Origin: Halocafeteria seosinensis
Lineage: Eukaryota > Sar > Bigyra > Bicosoecida
Direction of reading: 5' to 3'
Length of the DNA: 64,000 bases
NCBI GenBank assembly: GCA_001687465.1
Contig: LVLI01000522.1
Span: 1-64,000, forward strand
In this document: piece by piece, positions 20,560 to 30,380 of the stretch
Position numbering within the stretch: position 1 is the stretch's first letter
How the letters are laid out: every line of letters begins with the position of its first letter
Position numbers and translations under genes: made by a program
Notes under the pieces: model-generated
What the model was told of the DNA's origin: nothing
Databases searched by the model: none
What the model saw: the letters and a program-made list of their open reading frames with translations, nothing else

Positions 20560-23500
20560 ATGCCGTATTTAAGTGTACGGGAGGTGGACGTGGAATTCCC
20601 GTTCCAGCCGTATGAATGCCAGACTATATTCATGGAGAAGGTGGTGCAGAGTGTACAGACATGTCAAAATGCGTTATTGGAGAGTCCGACAGGTACAGGC
20701 AAAACTCTCTCGTTACTGTGTGCCGCTTTGGCGTGGAGACAAGCCTACTGTGCGGCTGTGGAGCAGGAAGACAACAAGGAGATGCTGTACACGACATCGG
20801 ACAAGCAGAATAAGGATACCAAGCGCCTCAAGGCTGCGGCTGGGACAATCAAAAAATATAATGTAGCCCCAGTGATGCCGAATGAGCACACATCAGGTGG
20901 GATAGGCTCGGTGGTGAAACAGGAGTATGGCGCCACAGTCCTTCGACGATGCAAACCCACCATTATTTATGCTTCGCGAACGCATGCTCAGATCTCCCAG
21001 GTAATTCGTCAGTTGAAACTTACAGGTTATAACCCAAAAGTTGCACTTTTAGGATCACGGGAGCAACTATGCGTCCACCCTAAAATTAGCAAGAAGCGTG
21101 GGCCTCAACTGAACCATAGTTGTCGAATGGCTTGCAAGTCGCGACAGTGCAAGTATAAGAACAACCTTACGGATTATATCAACAACGGATATTCCCCATT
21201 TAGTTTACCAAATGCATCGCTCAGAAATTCGCAATTAGTGCCACCTGGGGCTGGGGGCGAGAATGAGAAAGACGACAGTAAGACAGCTCGAACAAAACCA
21301 AAGGCAGACATTATGGATATAGAGGATCTCGGGAGCGCTGGTTCTCGACTAGAGTTTTGCCCGTATTTTGCTATGAGAGAACCTCGTACTTTGCATGAAG
21401 CAGAGTTGATTTGTATGCCCTACAATTATCTCATTGACAGCGTTTATCGAGATGGACTCTCTATTGACTGGCAAAATGCTGTCGTAATTGTAGACGAAGC
21501 TCACAATCTCGTAAGTATCGTTCAATGAAAACGCATATAGGTGGACTAATGTGATAACTTATATCGCTTCTACACAGGAATCTTCGTGTACCGAGTCTGT
21601 CTCTTTTGATCTAACAACATGGGACTTGTCCCGGTGTATGAGGGAGTTAGACGTGATACTCAGGGCACATATGGAGCATCGCGGTGACAAACCGGAAGAC
21701 TCAGAAGATGGACGATCTCTTCGGATGCATCAAGGGGATTCCATTTTACCAGACTCGGAAGAAGTAGCTATGCTAAAAACTATATTTGCTCAAATGGAAG
21801 AAGCGCTGGATGAAATGCAGTTGCCGCCCCAGACGTCCAAGGCATTCGAAGTTCCGGGGGTAGTGAAAGATGGTGTCTTTTTGTATCATTTCCTGGACAA
21901 GTAAGTAGCGCCGAGGAGCATGCTTGACTGTCTCGACTCGCTATTATCAGTTATTGGGCCGTGGTGTCAGATTCGAAATCAATTTCGAGAAGAAGGATAC
22001 GTTCTTGGACGCACTCAATCGTTCAATTGAATGGTTGAAGGATCTACAAGACTCCAATCTTGGCTCCCGTTGTCCGGAACTGCCCTCAAATGGGCAGTCA
22101 CTGAGTTTGGAAAATTTTCAAGCAATTATTCTCAAACTCTTTCGAAGTGAGGAAACGGCTGTGGAGTTCAACAATTACTACCGGTGTTTTATCCATGACG
22201 CTGAAAAGCAAAGAAACCCCACGGAGCGTAAGAGGAAAGTTCGCACATTGAGTTTCTGGTGCTTTAATTCTGGGGTGGCGCTCCACCAACTAAGTGCTCT
22301 GGAAATTCGAAATTTTATTTTCGCTAGTGGCACTCTCTCGCCCATGGACTCGTATGCTGCAGAATTTCGACTGCCATTCCCGATAAGGTTAGAAAGCCAC
22401 CACGTGATAGGCTCTGATCAACTGTTTTGTCGAGTGCTGACCCACGGACCGTCCAACACAGTTCTGAATTCCTCGTTTGCTAACCGTAACACTGTACAAT
22501 ATAAGAGAGAGCTTGCAGCATTAATTCTCAATCTGTGTATGTTCGTTCCTGAGGGAGTGTTGGCGTTCTTTCCAAGCTACACTGTGTTGGAAACTTGTGT
22601 GAAATTTTGGGAGTCCGAATGTCCTCGTTTGTGGAGCTCCCTCGGGCGCCACAAAGTGATTGTGACCGAGAAGCGGAAAGCCGATGAGGAGGAAACTACA
22701 TCCAAATGGCAGGACTCCCGGAGCACCATGCAGCCGACTGCAAATAAACAGTCCTCCCCCATCGAGCGGTACAGAACGGCAATTTCTGAGGGCAAAGGTG
22801 CTCTTCTTCTCGCAGTGTGTCGTGGGAAGCTATCAGAGGGAATGGATTTTGGAGATGCCTATGGGAGAGCGGTTATTCTTGTCGGGATACCATATCCTCC
22901 TGCTGGCGACCCCAAAGTGATCTTGAAGAAGCAGTTTATCGATGAACAGCGTAGCAAGAGCAAGGGCAGTGGCTCGGAGGTAGTACCTTTCGATGGGCGT
23001 CAATGGTATGCGTACCAAGCATCCCGCGCTGTCAATCAAGCTGTGGGGAGGGTCATACGGCACAAAGATGACTATGGTTGTATGCTTCTGTGCGATGAAC
23101 GGTTCTCGAGGAAAGGTCCCCAACAGGTTCACTTTTCGAAGTGGATATTACCGTTTATGGAAATAACCCCTAAATATCAGCAACTTGTGCAGCCATTACG
23201 TGAATTCTTGGAAAGATGTCGACAGAAAGCAATTTGGCAATCCGTGCATGCCCGCAAGAGGCATCCAATGTCTGCGATTAATGGAGTAGCAGTGGGCGGT
23301 GCGCTAGAAAATAGCGGACAACAACGCCCCAAAGAGGAAAAGTTACACACAGATTTACCTGAGGAACTTCAAGCCTATTCTGTCGGAATCAACAAGTTAA
23401 ATAAACCAGCTCCAAAAGAAGAACCGAAAACATCACAGCAAAATTGGGACTTGCTTTCAGTTGTGAGTACCAGAAAGCCGAGCCAAGACAACACCCAAAG

Positions 23501-24829
23501 AAGAGAAGTGTCTCCGCCAAAGAAAGCGAACAGAAGTTCGTTTGCCGATGATCTTATGTCAGGCTCAGGGCAAAAACCTGCGAGCGCAACCTTGGCCAGT
23601 GCTAGCACGAAGAATACCGGCTCCAGTACCGGAGAGCACAAACAGTCCCAGAGTTCCATTTCGTCGTTTTGCAACACCACAATTGCAAAAAGTGATACCC
23701 AATCTTCTGAAGGGGATCAAGCCTCGCAGGATGTCACACACCACGTTCCTCCCGGAAGCGTCCCCTCGGACTTCGCCAAGGAATACCTGAATGAGGTAAA
23801 GGAATCCCTTAAGGGTCGGATGATTGAATGCGCTCACGTTCTTCCTTCGGAGGAGAAGGCTGCTTCTAGTTTAGGAGATAAAGTGGATGCATATACCCTA
23901 TTCAAGCACGTCATGGGCAATGCCAAAAAGCTTAATTTGAGAAAACGGAAGCAGAGTCTAGTTGAATTTCTTCGACAGATAGTATCTGTTTTCGTGCTCG
24001 CCAATTCTAGGGAAGATTTGCGTTCCAAGGACTATTGGATTAGACTGTTGTATCGTTTCCTCCGGTTTCTTCCTCAGAGGTGCAGAGATATAGGCTTCGA
24101 TAACTTCCTCACATTAATCCCTGAGATAGCCAGCGATTACGTAAGCGGATCACATGTTCAATCAGTTCTGGAGAATGAGAAAAAAGAAAACATGGGCCGA
24201 AGTCCAGCAACTAAGAGGCAGCATCCAGATGAGTCGCATGAGCCTGATGCAAAGTCTAAGCTAGCGAGTAAGCACGATCTCGTAACGGGACGGCAAGGTA
24301 CACGGACTGCTTGGGATGCCCTGCCCTCTCGACATAGCACATACATCGCCAGTGAAGCGGGAACCTCAGGGGCATTCAACAAGCTGACCTGTAAATGCAG
24401 CATCTGCGGACTGACTCAGGGTGAACTGTTGCTTTCTATCCGATGTGGGCACGTATGTTGCGATTCGTGCTGGAACAGAACGATCCGTAAATCATCAAAA
24501 TGTGCTAACTGCGATGACTTTGTGAACGAAAGGTTCCTTAAGAAGATACACTTCAACAGTGTAGGCAATGCGGGGCTCAATTGCGCTGTTTGTAGCGAGT
24601 TCCGAACTAACATGGAGTGAGTAACTGCGGATGTTTATTGCCTTTGTGTACGCCTTATATAGTCTCTCTTCGATTGCGTTCCCGTGCTTTTCACAGGCTA
24701 TCCAGGAAGTGCGGACATATTTGTTGCCACACATGTTGGCAGAAGCTATTAGCAGTCAAGAACGAATGCCCCATCTGCAGAGAGCATATTCGCATGAAGT
24801 CGTTGATCCATTTAAAATTCGCCAAATAG
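20560..24829 (+). CDS. RTEL1: RTEL1-type iron-sulphur DNA helicase with tandem RING fingers
   Basis: Four exons (20560-21510, 21578-21900, 21971-24616, 24697-24829) give 1350 residues. The start MPYLSVREVDVEFPFQPYEC matches the RTEL1 N-terminus. Walker A (ESPTGTGKT, 41-49), the cysteines of the Fe-S cluster (LCVHP, CRMACKSRQC, FCPYF), DEAH at 312-315 and motif VI QAVGRVIRHKDDYG are all present. A harmonin-like helical domain follows at about 1080-1160 (YTLFKHVMGNAKKLNLRKRK onward). The C-terminus has two RING-type fingers with identical Cys/His spacing, at 1234-1272 and 1296-1334. RTEL1 unwinds D-loops, G-quadruplexes and telomeric T-loops and aids replication. Its vertebrate form has one C4C4 RING. 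An upstream in-frame ATG at 20512 exists, but the later start fits the family. It ends 8 bp from the convergent KDSR stop codon. Confidence 0.92.
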
Positions 24830-24837
24830 GAAATCGC

Positions 24838-26012
24838 TCAAGAACCGGCGTTCTTGCTGTCCTGCTGGCTCGTTCTTCTGCGCAGCTCGTTTGTATGTGT
24901 CTCCGTTCCGCTTCCAGCTACTTCACTAGTGTCTGCGTTTGCTAAGTTGGGAACTGGGTGCTTTGTGTAGTATGCGTCAATCGTGTGATTAAAGTAGAGT
25001 TGATAGACGTAGCAAATGAGGTGAGCGAGGGGAGCGGTGAAGACATACAGCAGGGCTTGCCAGGTAGACCGTACAGGGGAAGCTCCTCCACCGAGAATCC
25101 GGAGTAAAAAGCTGTCAATGCCGCTCCCTGCTAAGAAATTGCCTTCTCTGACAGCTCCTAGTAGACTGCACGCTACTTGTTCAGGTGTCCATAGCCCACC
25201 TGCTTCGGTCAGTATTTTGCAAAGCTCCGGTTTCTTCTCGTTTTCCCTTGCCAGCAGGGGAGTGTCAACATCAGCTGGAAATGATATCGTCACATGGATA
25301 CCATGAGATCTCATTTCTTGCTCCAAAGCTTGTCCCATTCCTAGTAAAGCAAATTTCGATGCCTGGGTTTGTTCAAACGGGATAGACGAAAGTACACAAT
25401 ACCGTCCTGAACAAGGAGAACCCACCACACACTAGTACATACCGAGTAAGCAGTAAATCCAAAGAATCCCCATAGTCCTCCAAGTGATGAAACCATCGCA
25501 ATACGCCCTTTGTTACCTTTTGCCAAGTAGGGCAAAGCAGCGTATATAGCATTCCTGGTCCCCACGACGTTTACGTCCAGGACTTGGCGATATGTTTTCT
25601 CAGGGATTTGGTGGAACTCGGCTGGTTCCGATATGCCGGCCGAAGTCACGATAACATCAAAACGCCCATGATGTTCGAATATCTCCTTCATAACGGTGGC
25701 CATTCGCTCCCCATCATTGACATCCCCTGTATGGATAGAGACGCGATTCGGGTCAGGATCCTGTCCCAGGAGCTCCTTCCGAGTTTCTTCCAGGAGTGCT
25801 TGTTTCCGAGCAATGAGCGCCACTTTTCCCCCTTCATCGAGCACCTGTCTGGCTGTGGCTTTCCCGATGCCGCTTGAGCCACCAGTAATGGCTACGACTT
25901 TGTCGGCGTAGGAGCCCAGATGTCGTGGATTCCAACATACATGAGATAGATACAGCAAGACCAGTACCCCAAATATCACCCCCAGGGTGATCCCCACAGT
26001 TTGCGCTTCCAT
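24838..26012 (-). CDS. KDSR: 3-ketodihydrosphingosine reductase
   Basis: Two exons (25443-26012, 24838-25362) give 364 residues. The enzyme reduces 3-ketodihydrosphingosine to dihydrosphingosine with NADPH at the ER, the second step of sphingolipid synthesis. The N-terminal membrane anchor VGITLGVIFGVLVLLYLSHV is followed by the Rossmann TGGSSGIGKA, the NAG-type TSAGISEPAEF, the catalytic Ser in MVSSLGG and Tyr-x-x-x-Lys in AYSASKFALLG (Y189, K193, spanning the intron). ISFPADVDTPLL is characteristic of the KDSR/TSC10 branch. A C-terminal hydrophobic segment (LLYVFTAPLAHLICYVYQLY) fits a second membrane association. An ATG 33 bp upstream in frame (26045) is possible, but MEAQTVG leads directly into the anchor. 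Confidence 0.92.
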
Positions 26013-26642
26013 GACACGGATTGGAAGAGGTAGCAACAGTGACAATACAGTGTTGAATGCACTCTAAACTTTTGGAAACTTCACAATCTGAGGGTGCTTG
26101 GCACTGCTTGCCTCTGGTATACGGTATACCGCCGTCACGTGTGGCTATTGACGAGCAAAGTGTGAGCAAGATGCCGTATGGAGCGTAACTTGTAGCTATG
26201 TTTATTACAGATGTAGAAGGCAATCACTGGCAACCATATACATAGGTGCCATATAGGTTGAAAGGATCCTCCTGTTGTGAGTTGGGCATTGCCTTTCACT
26301 GCAAGTCTCGCAAAGTCTTCGGAACTGCTTTTTCGAATCCTACAAGGACCGCAACAACTTGTTACTTGCAACTTAGTAACGAGGCATCGGATCCTGTGCA
26401 GTTGACAATTGTTGAAGGTGCAACCTCAACGAATTGACGGCTGATGAAGTGTTTCGCTAGTCAAGGAAGTCACGGAAGTATTATGGGTTTTATGTTCAGC
26501 CACGGTGTAAGGAAAAGAGGTGTATGAATGATTTGTACCTCACCTTTTTTGAGAGAGTGCGACGCTATGATGTGATATATCTACTGAGAGTCGCCAGTGA
26601 GTGTGAAGAAGTCTAGAAGTACAAACGTACCCTGATATAAGG
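26013..26642. promoter_or_regulatory. Divergent intergenic region, KDSR / DNA polymerase X
   Basis: 630 bp separate two divergent start codons. A 10-bp palindrome CGGTATACCG lies near 26122-26131. No exon, RNA gene or transposon is evident. Confidence 0.35.
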
Positions 26643-29196
26643 ATGGATGGCCGAAAGACTACTAGTACACGGGGAAGACCATCTCCCAAAAGCTTTATGC
26701 AAGGACTGAAAAACACGTTGGGACTGGTGCCGGGTCCACCTGCAGCAAAACGGCATCGCGCCGCAGAAAGTCATCCACCTCAGAATGTGAAGCAGTCTAA
26801 AACGCATACTGCCGCCAAAGGAACGGGTGGTAGCGAACCAATGGCGGCCTCAGTAGAAATGAACACACAGCAGCGAAGAACGAGAAGCACGACAACTCCT
26901 GCTGCTATCGCTACCAGCAAATCAACTGGAGCAATTCAGGACGTGGAGAGTTCTGCAACGCGCAACAACTACAACTCAGGGACTAGTCGTAACTATGATA
27001 ATGCGGAAGAAAGTGATTTGACTGTGGACGAAGTTGATAACGATTACGGTGAGGATGCGGGCATCGACGACAGGCGGGAGGCCGACACTGAGATGACGTC
27101 AATTTCGAGTTCCGGCAACCAGCACCATCGTCACAAAACGGACGATGTTACTGTTAAACAGGAAACCATCCGGTTCAAAGATTTATCCGTGTACATTGTT
27201 CCCGACGGTAAAAAAGTCACCAAAGTCCAAAGAAAAATATGGGCTGAACAGCTGGAGCGGCTAGGTGCAACTGTACCGAACCATCTTACGACCGATTTAA
27301 CACATATAGTAAGTCCCGTTTGTTATAAGGGGCGAGCGTGATGCTTAATGTGGCTGTTGATTGGCTCCTCAGGTTGTTGATAATTCGCTGGATATGGAAC
27401 GTATCCGCGGGTTTTTCCGAAAACAGCGAAGCGACTACAGTGACATGGATGCTTATGTCGTAACTGCAGAGTGGATAGTGTGTTCGCTCACAGATCGAAA
27501 GCCAGCGATGGTAGAGCCTTTCATACTTGAGGGTTTCTCTCTACACCCGAGCACGAAAGAAGAACCAATTAAAGCGGATATTACTGAGACCTCAAGAAGC
27601 GAGTCTGAAGTAGTGATTTCACCTAACAAAGACAAAAAAGCAACGAGTGAGCATACACAGGAAAAGAGGAAGTCCATCCAAACAAAGACTGATCCGCACA
27701 AAATCGAAATTCCTGATAAAATGCTCGATGTACGTAACTCATTCGCCTGTGTAAGGAGTGGAGATGCTTCTTTAAGGCGTCAGCAAAAGAATGACGATAT
27801 CGTAACGAAAATTGAAGAATGTGCCGACATATTGGGAGCTAGCGCTGATATTCAGAACATGTAAGTCTAACATCAACTCGTTGTTTGTTCTTTGCTTGGG
27901 AGAAGTGGTTTTCATTGCCTTCTTTCCAGCTGGCGTGAATATCAATACAAGAAAGCTGCATCGATGATTCGTAACCTTCCATACCGTGTAGACGCGGGAA
28001 ATGTCAACACCCTATTAAAAAAGAAGGTCAGAGTTGCTGCTAGTGTATGCGTAGTTTTGCTTCTGGTTGACACCTATCATTTGCTGCTACAGGGTATTGG
28101 CCAGAGAATGGTCGAGAAGGTGAAGGAGATCCTGCAGAAAGGAACGTTCCGTAAACTAGAAATCCTGAAAACGCAGAGCTCAACTAAAACAATGCAAGAC
28201 TTAACAGCAATCTGGGGTGTTGGTCCCAAAACAGCTCAGAAAATTGCTGGGAAGGGTATAAAATCCGCAGCTGATTTGCGTGAACATATAGGTCTACCGG
28301 AACTAAGTAGCTATGTCGATCCAGCGTATATAAAACAAACTCTACAATTTTCCGACACTCAATTGGAGAAGGCACGGGAGCTGGGAGTCACAACTAGGGG
28401 GCTACAAGGTCTTTGCTTTTATCAGGATCTGCTTCAACGGATCCCACGGGAGGAAGTAGGCGAGATTGAGCGTGAAATTCGGTGCGCTGCAGCTAAGCTG
28501 TGGGATGGTGTCACGGCCATATGTTGCGGATCTTATAGGAGAGGAAAACGTTCCAGCGGAGATGTTGACGTAATAGTTACCCACGATGATGGCAACTTTA
28601 GACACCTCTCAGGTCTAATCCAAATGCTAGAAAAGCTGGGGATGTTGACTGTGCACCTCCAAATGCCACATGAAGACAGATTCGGACAAGTAAAGAAGCC
28701 TACTCACAATACAATCAGCGAGACTTACATGGGGATTGGCCGTCCTATCTTCCCCAAATGGGATGTGCAGCGAGTTGTTTGGATTGGTCAACGCAAATGT
28801 CAGAAGTCACAGCTCTCCAGGCTCAGCGACTCCCTGATTTTTCGTATTCTCAGATTTGCCGCCAGTCCTGTATTCCGCAGAATTGATCTAAAGAGCTACC
28901 GCAGGGACACTTTTGCTTTTGCAATGTTGTACCTTACTGGAAGTGATCACTTTAACCGTAGCATGCGAGCCTACGCAAAGCGTTGTGGCCTCACGTTGAC
29001 TGATAGTGGCTTGCATGCATGCGAACGTTTCAAAGGGGAAAAGTGGTGGACGGGCAACACTCTAATTTGCCATTCCGAAAAAGAGATTTTTGATGCCCTA
29101 CGTCTCCCCTATAAGACACCTGAAGAAAGGAATTGCTACAACGAAGATGTCCTCGATCACGATGACGCTGAGGACGATGGTGATTCCCCATTGTAG
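26643..29196 (+). CDS. POLL: Family X DNA polymerase with BRCT domain, Pol lambda-like
   Basis: Four exons (26643-27308, 27373-27860, 27930-28026, 28093-29196) give about 784 residues. The order is: a disordered basic N-terminus, a BRCT domain at about 174-300 (FKDLSVYIVPDGKKVTK ... DAYVVTAEWIVCSLTD), and the 8-kDa lyase domain (REYQYKKAASMIRNLPY). Then follow helix-hairpin-helix GVGPKTAQKI and the palm with GSYRRGKRSSGDVDVIVTH, whose two metal-binding Asp are at about 574 and 576. The third Asp is in RRIDLKSY (about 682). The LYLTGSDHFNRSMR motif is of the lambda/beta 'Y-F-T-G-S' type, not the 'G-W-T-G-S' of TdT and Pol mu. It would fill gaps in end-joining and base excision repair. A segment of about 43 residues (635-677) between GIGR and VFRRID is unusual and has no splice option that keeps frame. 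The intron 28027-28092 is 66 nt with no in-frame stop. Confidence 0.9.
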
Positions 29197-29209
29197 CGGC
29201 ACAAACAGC

Positions 29210-29977
29210 TCAGGTTAGGAGAAGGTAAAGACCTGCAGCTAAGGCGGCACCACTCATTGGAGCTACAATAGGAATCCACGAGTATTCCCATTGGCTAGGT
29301 CCTTTTTGTATAATCGGTAATAAATAATGTACAACTCTTGGCCCGAGATCCCTTGCGGGGTTTATTGCATATCCAGTCGGCCCACCCAACGACAGTCCAA
29401 TACCGAGTACAAGCAACCCAACTGGCAAGCTCGATATAGCTCCTGGATCATACTGAATTTGCTGCGTCCCTGCCGGGACCTTCTCAATGGGATTTCCTTC
29501 CAGATTACGATACCCATGCGATTGAATGTAGAAGATTCCAAACATTAAGAGGAACGTGGCAACGGTTTCTGTTAGGAAATTGGACAGACTTCTTCTAATA
29601 TTTGGAACCGTCGCAAAACACGACAAGATTAAATCTTGTTCTGTGGTTCGTATAAAATGGTCCCTGTATGCTACCCAAACGAGCGCTGCACCTATCATAG
29701 ACCCCACCATCTGCGCCACTATGTAAGGTAACACCAGCCCCCAATTGATCACTCCGCCTATAGCAAGCCCAAACGTAACTGCCGGATTCACATGTCCTCC
29801 ACTAAAAGGTGCGCTTATGGCTGAAGCAATAAAGACAGCGACGCCCCATCCCCATCCGATCTGTAAGAAGTCCCCATCGGTTCCTTTGGTGCGCTTCAGC
29901 AAGGCGTTCGCTACAGCTCCGTTTCCGAGCAGTACAAGAATCGCAGTCCCGATTAGCTCTGATATGAACGGAGACAT
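29210..29977 (-). CDS. Aquaglyceroporin, bacterial GlpF type, intronless
   Basis: A single 255-codon exon encodes a complete MIP-family channel with six hydrophobic segments. The first NPA box is SGGHVNPAVTFGLAIGG and the second is GYAINPARDLGPR. The Asp after the second NPA marks glycerol facilitators rather than water-only aquaporins. GLSLGGPTGYAINPARDLGP and SWIPIVAPMSGAALAAGLY closely follow bacterial, especially Firmicutes-like, GlpF proteins. It would move glycerol and other small polyols across a membrane. No intron is present although almost all neighbours are split. The N-terminus MSPFISELIGTAILVLLGNG begins directly in the first helix, as in bacteria. It is convergent with the polymerase gene, 13 bp apart. 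Bacterial origin by transfer is inferred from these features. Confidence 0.92.
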   Translation of the reverse strand: MSPFISELIGTAILVLLGNGAVANALLKRTKGTDGDFLQIGWGWGVAVFIASAISAPFSGGHVNPAVTFGLAIGGVINWGLVLPYIVAQMVGSMIGAALVWVAYRDHFIRTTEQDLILSCFATVPNIRRSLSNFLTETVATFLLMFGIFYIQSHGYRNLEGNPIEKVPAGTQQIQYDPGAISSLPVGLLVLGIGLSLGGPTGYAINPARDLGPRVVHYLLPIIQKGPSQWEYSWIPIVAPMSGAALAAGLYLLLT

Positions 29978-30380
29978 GTCAGTCTCGTATGGCGTACTAT
30001 TTAATGTGGATCATCCTAGTGAACTAGCCAAGAAGTCGATGAAGTCCCTCAGGTCTGCATGAATTCCACCGGAATCGGAACCGTACGAAGTGCGGTGGAG
30101 TTGGCACGGGCCGACAGGAGGCGCATCCAAGAAATCGTTAGCGCCAGCAATCCTCTTTGAGTTCAAATACTACTCTAGCTCAACTCTCGTTCCAGCATAT
30201 ACCGTCATTAGCTGTCGGCTCGCAGAGCTAGCGCCACGGTGTCCCGTGACAGCTTGTCCCGTGCCAGGGCTACTGCACTAATCATCAGTGACTAATGGTA
30301 CAACACATATTTAGCGAGGATTCATGTGAGGCATGCTGTTCTATTTTGTTGCATCGGGGATTAAAGAGGTACCCAAGCGC
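29978..30380. other. Intergenic, GlpF promoter / kinesin 3' region
   Basis: 403 bp between two minus-strand genes. Open frames here overlap the GlpF start and carry no domain. No repeat flanking the GlpF gene is seen that would mark a mobile element. Confidence 0.4.

Noticed and set aside
29978-30380. Search for inverted or target-site repeats around the GlpF gene as a sign of a mobile element
   Set aside because: No matching flanks were visible by eye, so transfer is argued only from the protein and the lack of introns.
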